A stretch of DNA of 7,873 bases from an uncultured Clostridia bacterium (GCA_944391155.1 CALXSO010000133.1:1-7873); one strand, 5' to 3'; numbered from the stretch's first letter, positions 1-6,411 are shown. Made by a program: numbers and translations. The notes: a model not told the origin generated them from the letters alone.

Positions 1-1
1 A

Positions 2-613
2 AGATGTAGAGAAGAAAAAAGAAAAAATGGTAACATTTGGAGAGCAGCATATTTTATCTGTTCAAAAAGAAATAATTATAGTGCATTATGTGATAACAAA
101 CAAATTTCAGCAAATTTAATAGAAGAAGCGGTAAATAAAAAAATAAAAGAAGAAATACAAAAAATAAATTTCTCTGAAAAAAAAATAAAACAGATATATG
201 AACAAGCAGAAAAAGAAGCTAAAAGCAGAAATAATTTATTGCAAACAAAACTAAAAGAATTAAAACAAAAATTAAAAAATATAGAAAATACAATTGAAGA
301 AATATATCAAGATAAAATAAATAAAATTATACAAATAGAAGATTTTAAAACTATCTATGAAAAAAAACAAAAAGAACGAAATAAAATTTTAAAAGAAATA
401 AAAGAGATAGAAACACAACTTGAAGAAAGCAATAAAAAATCTCCCCAAATTAATTTTAAAGAAATAAGACAAGTTGCAAATGAGTTTTTTAAAATAGAAA
501 AACCAAATAAAATGATATTAGAAAAGTTAATAGAAAAAATTGAATTTGATAAAGAGAAAAACATCAAAATTAAATTTACTTTTCAAAATCATCCTAATAT
601 TAGGAAGAAATAA
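2..613 (+). CDS. Large serine recombinase, C-terminal part (5' end outside window)
   Basis: This is the C-terminal 203 residues of a site-specific DNA recombinase of the large serine integrase family, read in the frame beginning at base 2 and open at the left edge. The first 30 residues look like the end of the recombinase zinc-ribbon domain: Cys at residue 2, then YFICSK with Cys20, then Cys30, spaced as in the usual four-Cys ribbon whose first Cys would lie upstream. Next comes a segment like the usual ISANLIEEAV that follows the ribbon, then a long Lys/Glu-rich coiled coil (about residues 55-150), and finally LIEKIEFDKEKNIKIKF, a typical C-terminal strand of this family. The catalytic serine domain is not in the window. 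An apparent TTG-started reading frame from 239 is only the distal part of this gene. The family cuts and rejoins att sites to integrate or excise elements. The assignment is by pattern, without a search. Confidence 0.8.
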   Translation, partial: RCREEKRKNGNIWRAAYFICSKRNNYSALCDNKQISANLIEEAVNKKIKEEIQKINFSEKKIKQIYEQAEKEAKSRNNLLQTKLKELKQKLKNIENTIEEIYQDKINKIIQIEDFKTIYEKKQKERNKILKEIKEIETQLEESNKKSPQINFKEIRQVANEFFKIEKPNKMILEKLIEKIEFDKEKNIKIKFTFQNHPNIRKK

Positions 614-636
614 GAGAATATAAATAAATTAATAGA

Positions 637-653
637 AGCGGTTAAAAATCGCT
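637..653. repeat. Short inverted repeat at the element/chromosome junction
   Basis: AGCGGTT (637-643) and AATCGCT (647-653) can pair as a 7-bp stem, including one G-U pair, around a 3-base AAA loop. It lies between the recombinase stop and the start of deacetylase homology. No T-run follows on either strand, so it is not a convincing terminator. It could be part of the attachment site region or simply chance in A/T-rich DNA. Confidence 0.3.
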
Positions 654-655
654 AA

Positions 656-1075
656 AAAATAAACATTAAGAAATTAGGGAATCATACAGTTAATCATAAA
701 AGTATGCCAGACCTAAAAGATGAGCAAATAAAAAGTGAAATAATGGATTTACATCAGGCAGTGTACGAAAAATTTAAATATGAAATGAAATATATAAGAC
801 CACCAATGGGAGAATATAGTGAAAGAACTTTAGCATTAACTAATAACTTAGGATATAAAACTGTAATGTGGTCATTTGCATATCAAGATTGGAATGAAGA
901 TAATCAACCAAACGAAGAAAACAGTAAAAAGAAAATAATAGATAATGTACATAATGGAGAAATAATGCTATTACATGGAAATTCAAAAACTAATACAAAT
1001 ATTTTAGGAGATATCATTAAAGAAATAAAAAATATGGGTTATGAATTTAAATCTTTAGATGAGTTTGAAGCTTAG
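656..1075 (+). pseudogene. pdaA: 3' half of a pdaA-type polysaccharide deacetylase gene, split at its 5' side
   Basis: The encoded 139 residues match the C-terminal half of PdaA, the polysaccharide deacetylase (carbohydrate esterase 4 fold) that de-N-acetylates muramic acid for muramic-delta-lactam in the spore cortex. Visible motifs are GNHTVNH (two zinc-binding His, codons at 683 and 695), RPPMGEYSERTL (motif 3), VMWSFAYQDWNEDN (motif 4), IMLLHGNSK (motif 5, catalytic-base His) and the family-typical ending FKSLDEFE. The N-terminal signal/anchor and motif 1 with the catalytic Asp are missing. Homology starts at about 677, directly after the recombinase gene, and codons 656-676 do not resemble the family. 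The only ATG near the start is 704, which would exclude both zinc His, and I see no ribosome site for it. The fragment alone should be inactive. There is no stop or frameshift over the 133 homologous codons, so either the insertion is recent or the gene is rejoined by excision. It could also be a simple remnant. Confidence 0.82.
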
Positions 1076-1102
1076 TTTTGTTTGAACTTTTCTTATTATA
1101 TA

Positions 1103-1143
1103 GGAAAAATCGACCTTTATCTTTACCATATTTGGATTTTTCC
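1103..1143. repeat. 9-bp inverted repeat upstream of yqfC
   Basis: GGAAAAATC (1103-1111) is perfectly complementary to GATTTTTCC (1135-1143), with a 23-base spacer. It lies between the deacetylase stop and yqfC. The T-run is inside the right arm rather than after it, so this is not a standard intrinsic terminator. The proposed sigma-E -35 element lies in the loop. Confidence 0.4.
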
Positions 1144-1152
1144 GTATACAAC
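1126..1152 (+). promoter_or_regulatory. Possible sigma-E promoter for the yqfC operon
   Basis: CCATATT (1126-1132) resembles the sigma-E -35 element, and TATACAAC (1145-1152) matches six of eight bases of the sigma-E -10 consensus CATACAAT. The spacer is 12 bases, about one shorter than usual, so the call is weak. Support comes from context: yqfC and yqfD belong to the mother-cell sigma-E regulon in Bacillus subtilis. A TATAAT at 1174-1179 lies too close to the ribosome site and has no -35 partner. Confidence 0.35.
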
Positions 1153-1198
1153 AAGGAAGGTTATGTATTTTAGTATAATGAAGAAAAGGTGATGGTAA

Positions 1199-1480
1199 AT
1201 GAAAAAGAAAAAAATTCAGAGGTTAGAAAAGATATTAGAAATACCACAAGAAGTATATTCAAATGTTCCTAAAATTATAATAACAGGATTTGATGAAATG
1301 ATGATTGAAAACTTTAAAGCAATATTAGAATATGAGGAATTTTATATAAGGATTAGCACATATATTGGAATAATAAATATAAATGGCTATGATTTAAAAT
1401 TAGAAAATATGACAAATGATGACATTAAAATAAATGGGAAAATTGAAAGTTTTGACATAGAAAGAATAACAGAAGAATAA
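1199..1480 (+). CDS. yqfC: Sporulation protein YqfC
   Basis: A 93-residue protein matching the YqfC (YabP/YqfC) sporulation family in length and pattern: a basic start, LEKILEIPQEVYSNVPKI, then GFDEMMIENFKAILEYEE, then short beta-strand repeats through ISTYIGIININGYDLKL. It is predicted soluble, with no signal peptide or membrane segment. In Bacillus subtilis the gene is part of the sigma-E (mother cell) regulon and adjoins yqfD. Its biochemical role is not well defined. The start at 1199 is supported by AAAGGTGAT (1185-1193), 5 bases upstream. It is the first gene of the run that continues through ybeY, and yqfD follows after 22 bases. Confidence 0.9.
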   Translation: MKKKKIQRLEKILEIPQEVYSNVPKIIITGFDEMMIENFKAILEYEEFYIRISTYIGIININGYDLKLENMTNDDIKINGKIESFDIERITEE

Positions 1481-1502
1481 ATATGAGACAAAGGAGATTG
1501 AA

Positions 1503-2687
1503 ATGCTTATAAGAATATTTTTAAACTATATTTTTGGATATGTAAGAATTGCAATAGAAGGTTATTACATTGAAAGATTTATAAATATTTGTACAAACAA
1601 AAAAATAATTATTTGGAATTTAAAAAGAGAAGGTGGAATTAAATTATTTTTTAACACAGGTATAAATGAATTTAGTGAACTTTGTAAGATTGCTAAAAAA
1701 ACGCAATGTAAAATTAAAATTCAAGATAAAAAAGGTATACCATTTATTTTACATAGATATAAAAAAAGAAAAATTTTTGTAGGATTTTTAGTAGCAATTA
1801 TTATAATAATTGCTATTAGTTCAAATTTTATTTGGAATATACAAATAGAAGTACAAGATAACGAAGAATTTGATCAAATAGAAGAGGACTTAGAAGAAGT
1901 AGGGTTAAAAATAGGAAAAGCAAAATCAGATATTGATACAAAGGAAATAATTAATAAGTTAAGATTAAAAAGAGATGACATTGCTTGGGTTGGAATGGAA
2001 TTAAAAGGAACTAATATGATTGTAAAATTAGTTAAAGCAGATGCAAAACCTGAAATAGTAGATGATGCAGAATATTGTAATATTATTTCAGACAAAGAAG
2101 GAATTATAACGAAAATTAATGTACAAAATGGTACAGCAAATGTAAAAGTTGGAGATACTGTGAAAGAAGGAACAATTCTAGTAAATGGATGGATGGAAGG
2201 AAAATATACAGGTGTTAGATATGTTCATGCAAAAGCAGAGATTGAAGCAAAAATATGGCATACGAAAAAAATCATAATTCCTTATACTATTACGGAAACA
2301 ACCGAAACAGGAGAAGAAGAAAATAATTATGGGGTTAAAATAAATAATTTTGAAATAAATTTTCCAAAAGGGGTTTCAAAATTTGAATTTTATGATACAA
2401 TAAAAGAGGAAAAGAAATTCAAGTTATTTTCGGATTTTTATTTACCAATTTCTATAGTTAAAGAAACTAGAAAAGAGACTAAAAAAGAACAAAAGGAATA
2501 TACTGTTGAAGAAGCTAAAAACTTAGGGATACAACAGTTAGAAGAACAATTTGATAAAGAAATTCAAGACAAAAGTAAAATTGTAAATAAAAATATAAAT
2601 ACCTATGAAAAACAAGATGAAATTGAGATAGAAGTTACTTATGAAGTTTTTGAAACCATAGGAACAAACGAAAAAATAGTATTTTGA
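1503..2687 (+). CDS. yqfD: Sporulation protein YqfD
   Basis: A 394-residue membrane-anchored protein of the YqfD family, required for efficient sporulation in Bacillus and controlled there by mother-cell sigma-E. Family landmarks are the N-terminal stretch EGYYIERFINIC followed by IIIWNLKR (about residues 19-42), GIPFILHRYKKRK (78-90) directly before a single strong transmembrane helix (about 91-112), and a long extracytoplasmic part. That part includes WVGMELKGTNMIVKLVKA and a segment with lipoyl/hybrid-motif-like turns (KEGIITKINVQNGTANVKVG). The C-terminus is Lys/Glu-rich and helical, ending in a strand (EIEIEVTYEVFETIG). AAGGAG (1491-1496) lies 6 bases before the ATG. The gene lies between yqfC and the unknown gene at 2701, and the spacing suggests co-transcription. 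Molecular function is unknown. Confidence 0.94.
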   Translation: MLIRIFLNYIFGYVRIAIEGYYIERFINICTNKKIIIWNLKREGGIKLFFNTGINEFSELCKIAKKTQCKIKIQDKKGIPFILHRYKKRKIFVGFLVAIIIIIAISSNFIWNIQIEVQDNEEFDQIEEDLEEVGLKIGKAKSDIDTKEIINKLRLKRDDIAWVGMELKGTNMIVKLVKADAKPEIVDDAEYCNIISDKEGIITKINVQNGTANVKVGDTVKEGTILVNGWMEGKYTGVRYVHAKAEIEAKIWHTKKIIIPYTITETTETGEEENNYGVKINNFEINFPKGVSKFEFYDTIKEEKKFKLFSDFYLPISIVKETRKETKKEQKEYTVEEAKNLGIQQLEEQFDKEIQDKSKIVNKNINTYEKQDEIEIEVTYEVFETIGTNEKIVF

Positions 2688-2691
2688 AGGG
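2687..2691 (+). promoter_or_regulatory. Ribosome binding site that decides the start of the gene at 2701
   Basis: AAGGG overlaps the last base of yqfD. An ATG at 2692 follows it with no spacing and cannot be used well, while the in-frame ATG at 2701 is 9 bases downstream, a normal distance. The start was therefore moved to 2701. Confidence 0.65.
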
Positions 2692-2700
2692 ATGATATTA

Positions 2701-3918
2701 ATGGAAGAAAGAAGCCTTAGAATTACAGGAGCAGATACTAATTTTTTAAATAAGATTACAAATACTTTAAGTAAAATATTAATTCCTACAAAAATTGGAA
2801 TTAATGGAATGTTAATAACAATGAAAAGAAATAGTTTATTAAAAGCATATGAAAATTATACAAAAGATAATGAAAACTATAATAAAGAAGATTTAGAAAA
2901 AAAGTATGATACATCATACACTATTTATCTAGAAAATTTGGATAAATATGTTATGGATTCAATATATAAAAAAGTAAAAAATAATACTGCATCAGAATTT
3001 GAAAAAGATGCATTATCAAAATACTATGAAATAACAAGCATAAAAGAAACAGAATATATGGATTATAAATATAGAAAACAGAAATACTTATTAGAATTAG
3101 ATGGAGAAAATGTAAAAGAATCTGGAAAAGAAAAATTAATTAAGAGATATAATAGTTTTTATATAAGTAAAATGGATGAATTATATAAATCAATATTAAA
3201 AAATTATTCAATAAAATTAGCTGATACTACCAATGTATATGATTCAACTAAGGATTGGATATATATAAAAATATTTTATACATTAGAAGAATATATTCAA
3301 AATATTCTTCCATTAAAAATAGAAAATGATTCTAATAAAGAATTCCAAGAAATATTATCTGATTATGAAAAATTCCAAAATTTTACTATTGGAAAATTAG
3401 ATACTAGGGATAATATTGAAAAAAATATGATATTATTGGGAATTAGTAGAAAATTGTTTACACATAGTATTCCACTAATTGTAGCAGAACAGTGTTATGA
3501 AAAATTATTAAAAGATGCTAGAATGTTAGTACAAGATACGAAGATTGCAGCAAAAAGAGAAAGAGCTTATGCAATGCTGATTAATTTAATTGAAGATTAT
3601 AATATAAAATTACTTTCTACAAAGGTTTATTGGGAAAATCTAAAAGAAAGAGAAGCTTTTAAAAAATTTTGGGACAAATATAAAGAAATTTCTAAAATTA
3701 AAGAAATTGACTTTATAGAATATGTAAAACAAAAGGAAATTTTATTCTTGAAAAATGATTTAAAAAATCTTGAAAATAGTAAAACTGACTATTCAAAACT
3801 TGTAAAATATTATAAGAGAAAACTAATAGATTATGGTGCAATGAAAGAATTAAAAAATTCATATATCTCTAAAGGAGTTTATAGAGGGGTAGTAAAAAAA
3901 GTAGTAAATGTTGCATGA
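2701..3918 (+). CDS. Unrecognised 405-residue protein between yqfD and ybeY
   Basis: I do not recognise this family. The protein is 405 residues from the chosen start, soluble by inspection, Lys/Glu/Tyr-rich and mostly helical, with only one Cys (265) and no signal peptide, transmembrane helix, Walker motif or metal-binding cluster. The first 50 residues are distinct: LRITGADTNFLNKI, then LIPTKIGINGMLITMKR, a Gly-containing segment that could be a small folded domain. Residues 240-330 form long amphipathic helices (IPLIVAEQCYEKLLKDARML, AKRERAYAMLINLIEDY). The tail GVYRGVVKKVVNVA is non-acidic. It occupies the position where phoH and yqfF commonly lie between yqfD and ybeY, but it lacks the PhoH ATPase motifs and the YqfF membrane and HD domains, so it replaces them in position only. 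The 13-base gap to yqfD and 48-base gap to ybeY suggest one transcript. A sporulation role is plausible only from context. Confidence 0.85.
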   Translation: MEERSLRITGADTNFLNKITNTLSKILIPTKIGINGMLITMKRNSLLKAYENYTKDNENYNKEDLEKKYDTSYTIYLENLDKYVMDSIYKKVKNNTASEFEKDALSKYYEITSIKETEYMDYKYRKQKYLLELDGENVKESGKEKLIKRYNSFYISKMDELYKSILKNYSIKLADTTNVYDSTKDWIYIKIFYTLEEYIQNILPLKIENDSNKEFQEILSDYEKFQNFTIGKLDTRDNIEKNMILLGISRKLFTHSIPLIVAEQCYEKLLKDARMLVQDTKIAAKRERAYAMLINLIEDYNIKLLSTKVYWENLKEREAFKKFWDKYKEISKIKEIDFIEYVKQKEILFLKNDLKNLENSKTDYSKLVKYYKRKLIDYGAMKELKNSYISKGVYRGVVKKVVNVA

Positions 3919-3940
3919 TTCAATTAAAATTTTTGCAACA
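3909..3940. repeat. 7-bp inverted repeat across the stop of the unknown gene
   Basis: TGTTGCA (3909-3915) and TGCAACA (3934-3940) are complementary with an 18-base spacer, spanning the TGA stop at 3916-3918. The right arm is not followed by T residues, so there is no intrinsic terminator and read-through into ybeY is expected. Confidence 0.3.
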
Positions 3941-3966
3941 CATTAATAGAACAGGGTGAAATAGAA

Positions 3967-4443
3967 ATGTTTGAAATTACATATTTAAATATAGAAAAAA
4001 ATGCTAAATATGAAGAAACAATAAATAGAGTCTTAAAGGAATGTTTTAAAGAGGAAAATTTGGAAAATAGTAAGTTAATTATAACAATAACATTAACAAC
4101 ACCTGAAATTATTCGAGAAGTTAACCAAAAATATAGGAATATAGATAGGACAACAGATGTACTATCTTTTCCTATGTTTGAAAGAAAGGAACTGGAAGCA
4201 AAAATACAGAAAAAAGACTTTTTACATGAAGATGTATTAGGAGATATAGTAATCTCCATTGAGAAAGTAAAAGAGCAGGCTGAAGAATATAATCATAGTT
4301 TTGAAAGAGAATTAAGTTACATGGTAGTTCATGGATTTTATCATTTGATGGGTTATGATCATATGGACGATGAAGAAAAAAAAGAGATGAGAGAAAAAGA
4401 AGATAATATATTAAATAAATTAAATATTACAAGAGAAAATTAA
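3967..4443 (+). CDS. ybeY: Endoribonuclease YbeY (rRNA maturation factor)
   Basis: A 158-residue cytoplasmic metalloendoribonuclease that acts in 16S rRNA 3'-end maturation and 70S ribosome quality control. The zinc-binding signature HGFYHLMGYDH is complete, with ligands His122, His126 and His132. Upstream is the conserved block N53-x2-YR-x2-D-x2-TDVLSFP (53-69), followed by LGDIVIS (91-97). Length and architecture are normal for the family. AGGGTGA (3953-3959) is 7 bases before the ATG, which fixes the start. The gene is 48 bases after the unknown gene and 31 bases before the DUF3048 gene. In many Firmicutes ybeY closes the yqfC-yqfD-phoH-yqfF group, and the association is kept here although phoH and yqfF are absent. 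Confidence 0.97.
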   Translation: MFEITYLNIEKNAKYEETINRVLKECFKEENLENSKLIITITLTTPEIIREVNQKYRNIDRTTDVLSFPMFERKELEAKIQKKDFLHEDVLGDIVISIEKVKEQAEEYNHSFERELSYMVVHGFYHLMGYDHMDDEEKKEMREKEDNILNKLNITREN

Positions 4444-4474
4444 GATTATTTAAACATAGAAAGAGGAACATAAT

Positions 4475-5548
4475 ATGGAAGGAAAAGGTGTGAAAGTATT
4501 AATTGCTATACTAGTAATACTAATTATAGTAGCTGGGGGAGTACTAGCATTTAAAATAACAGAAGATAAAGAAAAAATAGCAGATGAAAATCAAGTTCAA
4601 CCAAAAAATGATGTTTTAACAACTGAAATAGAGTCAAAAGAAGTTCAAATATATAAAGGAAATGATAGGCCAATAGCTGTAATGATAGATAATCATAACG
4701 GAGCTTGGCCACAAGCTGGATTAAATCAAGCTTATATGGTTTATGAAATTATCGTTGAAGGTGGAGAAACTAGGTTAATGGCATTATTTAAAGGAGTAGA
4801 TCTTGATAAAATAGGTCCAGTTAGAAGTGCAAGACATTATTTTTTAGATTATGCAATGGAAAATGATGCAATATATGTGCATTTTGGACAAAGTCCACAA
4901 GCAGAAAGTGATATTACAAGATTTTCAATACATGACATAAACGGTATATCAGAAGATGGAACTACATTTTGGAGAGTAAAAGATAAATATTCCCCACATA
5001 ATGCTGTTACAAGTACTGAAAAGATATTAGAATTAGCCAAAAATAAAAATTATAGAACTACATCAAGCAAAGAAAGTATTTTAAATTATGTGACAGAAGA
5101 GGTGAATTTGAAAGATGGAGAAAATGCAGATATAGTTACAATTCCACATTCAGATTTACAAACAGTAAGATATGAGTATGATAGTGAAAATAAAGTATAT
5201 ATTAGATATGCTAGAAACGTAAAGCAAACAGATTGGGAGACGGATGATGATATAACAGCAAAAAATATAATAATTACTCTTTGTGATAATTATACTCTAA
5301 AAGATTCAGAAAATAAAGGTAGACAAGGACTTGATAATATAGGAACATTTGATGGATATTATATTACTAATGGTAAAGCAATAAAAATAAAATGTACAAA
5401 AGATGCGAGGGATGAACAAACAGTTTATACTGATTTAGAAGGAAACGAAATAGAAGTAAATGATGGAAATACTTGGGTAAATATATGTCCTACAACAGCA
5501 GAAGTTGAAATAGAATCATCAACTCAAGATAATAGTGATAATAGTTAG
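4475..5548 (+). CDS. DUF3048 domain protein, YerB-like, membrane-anchored
   Basis: A 357-residue protein with an N-terminal hydrophobic anchor (about residues 7-26), a short linker, and the two-part DUF3048 domain known from the Bacillus YerB lipoprotein. The first part (about 60-190) has RPIAVMIDNH, WPQAGLNQAYMVYEIIVEGG, TRLMALF, IGPVRSARHYF and the Ser/Pro/His block YSPHNAVTS. The second (about 210-345) has RYARNVKQTDWETDDDIT and later GNTWVNICPTTAEVEI. The tail is short and rich in Ser, Asp and Asn. Unlike YerB there is no lipobox Cys after the hydrophobic stretch (VAGGVLAFK), so it is predicted to be held by the uncleaved helix or cleaved by ordinary signal peptidase, facing outside. The biochemical function of the family is unknown. 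GAGGA (4463-4467) lies 7 bases before the ATG. It follows ybeY closely and precedes the ylbF-like gene. Confidence 0.92.
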   Translation: MEGKGVKVLIAILVILIIVAGGVLAFKITEDKEKIADENQVQPKNDVLTTEIESKEVQIYKGNDRPIAVMIDNHNGAWPQAGLNQAYMVYEIIVEGGETRLMALFKGVDLDKIGPVRSARHYFLDYAMENDAIYVHFGQSPQAESDITRFSIHDINGISEDGTTFWRVKDKYSPHNAVTSTEKILELAKNKNYRTTSSKESILNYVTEEVNLKDGENADIVTIPHSDLQTVRYEYDSENKVYIRYARNVKQTDWETDDDITAKNIIITLCDNYTLKDSENKGRQGLDNIGTFDGYYITNGKAIKIKCTKDARDEQTVYTDLEGNEIEVNDGNTWVNICPTTAEVEIESSTQDNSDNS

Positions 5549-5581
5549 AATAGAAATTTTAAGTAAAGGAGTTTATAGAAA

Positions 5582-5917
5582 ATGAATGTATATGATACAG
5601 CAAATAGATTAGCAAATGAAATAAAAAATTCTGAGGAGTATTCAAATTTTAAAATGGCAAGAGAAACTATAAAAATGAATAAAAATTTAGAAAAACAAAT
5701 ACAGGAATTTAATTCCATAAGATATGATGCTCAATTGACAGCTATGCAAACTGGAAAGAATGACGAAGAAAAATTTAAAAAAATGCAAGATTTATATGTA
5801 GAATTAATAGAAAAACCTGAGGCAAAACAATATTTTGATGCAGAAACAAAATTTAATATTCTTGTAGCAGATGTTAATAAAATAATTGGTGAAGCTATAC
5901 AAGATGTTATGAACTAG
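5582..5917 (+). CDS. YlbF/YmcA family protein
   Basis: A 111-residue, wholly helical, soluble protein of the YlbF/YmcA (Com_YlbF) family. Typical features are the opening NVYDTANRLANEIKNSEEY, a middle helix KNLEKQIQEFNSIRYDAQ, and the C-terminal pattern YFDAETKFNILVADVNKIIGEAI. In Bacillus subtilis YlbF, YmcA and YaaT form a complex that assists RNase Y-dependent mRNA processing and affects sporulation and competence. Which paralogue this is (YlbF, YmcA or YheA-like) cannot be settled by eye, so no symbol is given. AAAGGAG (5565-5571) precedes the ATG by 10 bases. It is the last gene of the operon-like run. No clear intrinsic terminator follows. Confidence 0.85.
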   Translation: MNVYDTANRLANEIKNSEEYSNFKMARETIKMNKNLEKQIQEFNSIRYDAQLTAMQTGKNDEEKFKKMQDLYVELIEKPEAKQYFDAETKFNILVADVNKIIGEAIQDVMN

Positions 5918-6127
5918 AAGATGTTATTATTCATACTTGTTATGATAAAATTTTATAATTAAGTGAATTATGGAAGAAATTTTAAATGAGTATTAATTTG
6001 TAAAAAATAATATAAAATTGAATTAAAAAATTGTTACTATTTAGCATTGAATAAAAGTAATCTGTCTGAATTGTAACAAAAGGTTGAAAATTTTGAAAAA
6101 TTTGAATTAAAAAAATTGAAAAAACTA
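5918..6127. other. A/T-rich intergenic gap before the tRNA promoter
   Basis: I see no gene here. It contains a perfect 12-base palindrome ATAAAATTTTAT (5945-5956) and a 7-bp inverted repeat TTGTTAC (6031-6037) with GTAACAA (6073-6079). Neither is followed by a T-run. Just upstream of the tRNA -35, runs of A (about 6078-6081, 6087-6090, 6096-6100, 6109-6115 and 6119-6124) recur mostly every 9 to 10 bases, as in curved or UP-element-like DNA. Confidence 0.4.
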
Positions 6128-6156
6128 TTGACAAAATGATTAAGATAATTTATAAT
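6128..6156 (+). promoter_or_regulatory. Housekeeping (sigma-A) promoter of the tRNA-Gly pair
   Basis: A perfect -35 TTGACA (6128-6133), a 17-base spacer and a perfect -10 TATAAT (6151-6156) lie 31 bases upstream of the first tRNA. Transcription would begin near 6163, giving a leader of about 25 bases. The A-rich upstream DNA would fit an UP-like contribution. This is the clearest promoter in the window. Confidence 0.9.
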
Positions 6157-6187
6157 TTATAAATGTCAGGAGAGAACGGTAAAAGTT

Positions 6188-6261
<74 letters not shown>

Positions 6262-6292
6262 CTTCTGATAAAAATAAATTTAAATATAAGAT

Positions 6293-6366
<74 letters not shown>

Positions 6367-6372
6367 AATTAT

Positions 6373-6411
6373 AACAACTTACGAACTATAAAGTTTGTAG
6401 GTTGTTTTTTT
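6373..6411 (+). terminator. Intrinsic terminator of the tRNA unit
   Basis: AACAACTTACGAACT (6373-6387) pairs along its full 15 bases, with two G-U pairs, with AGTTTGTAGGTTGTT (6392-6406) around a 4-base loop ATAA. A T-run follows (6405-6411). It begins 6 bases after the second tRNA and marks the end of the unit. Confidence 0.92.

Larger units (their letters stand above)
1..676 (+). mobile_element. Right-hand end of an integrated element carrying a large serine recombinase
   Basis: The left part of the window is read as the terminal segment of a prophage, integrative element or intervening element. It ends with a large serine recombinase gene, and within about 60 bases of its stop codon the homology switches abruptly to the interior of a chromosomal deacetylase gene. 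Large serine integrases commonly sit right beside their attachment site, so the junction probably lies near positions 665-680. The other end, the remaining cargo and the missing 5' part of the target gene are all outside the window, so element type, size and mobility cannot be judged. The exact boundary is inferred from where deacetylase homology begins, not from a visible att repeat. Confidence 0.55.

Noticed and set aside
355..567. 70-residue reading frame on the minus strand
   Set aside because: It is antisense to the Lys/Glu-rich coiled coil of the recombinase; the Phe/Ser-rich product is the usual mirror of such sequence.
704..1075. A complete short deacetylase gene starting at ATG 704
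   Set aside because: Homology continues upstream to about 677 in the same frame, no ribosome site precedes 704, and that start would discard both zinc-binding His residues.
1174..1179. TATAAT as a housekeeping -10 for yqfC
   Set aside because: No -35 box lies at the right distance and the transcript would start inside or after the ribosome binding site.
1874..2095. 73-residue reading frame on the minus strand inside yqfD
   Set aside because: It has no ribosome site or recognisable family and lies wholly opposite the confident yqfD gene.
3924..4259. 111-residue reading frame on the minus strand
   Set aside because: It lies opposite ybeY, whose + strand product has the full family signature, so it is an antisense shadow.
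4849..5040. 63-residue reading frame on the minus strand inside the DUF3048 gene
   Set aside because: It is antisense to conserved DUF3048 motifs and has no independent support.
6031..6079. TTGTTAC/GTAACAA repeat as terminator of the ylbF-like gene
   Set aside because: The spacer is 35 bases, the stem only 7 bp, and no T-run follows; it starts more than 110 bases after the stop codon.
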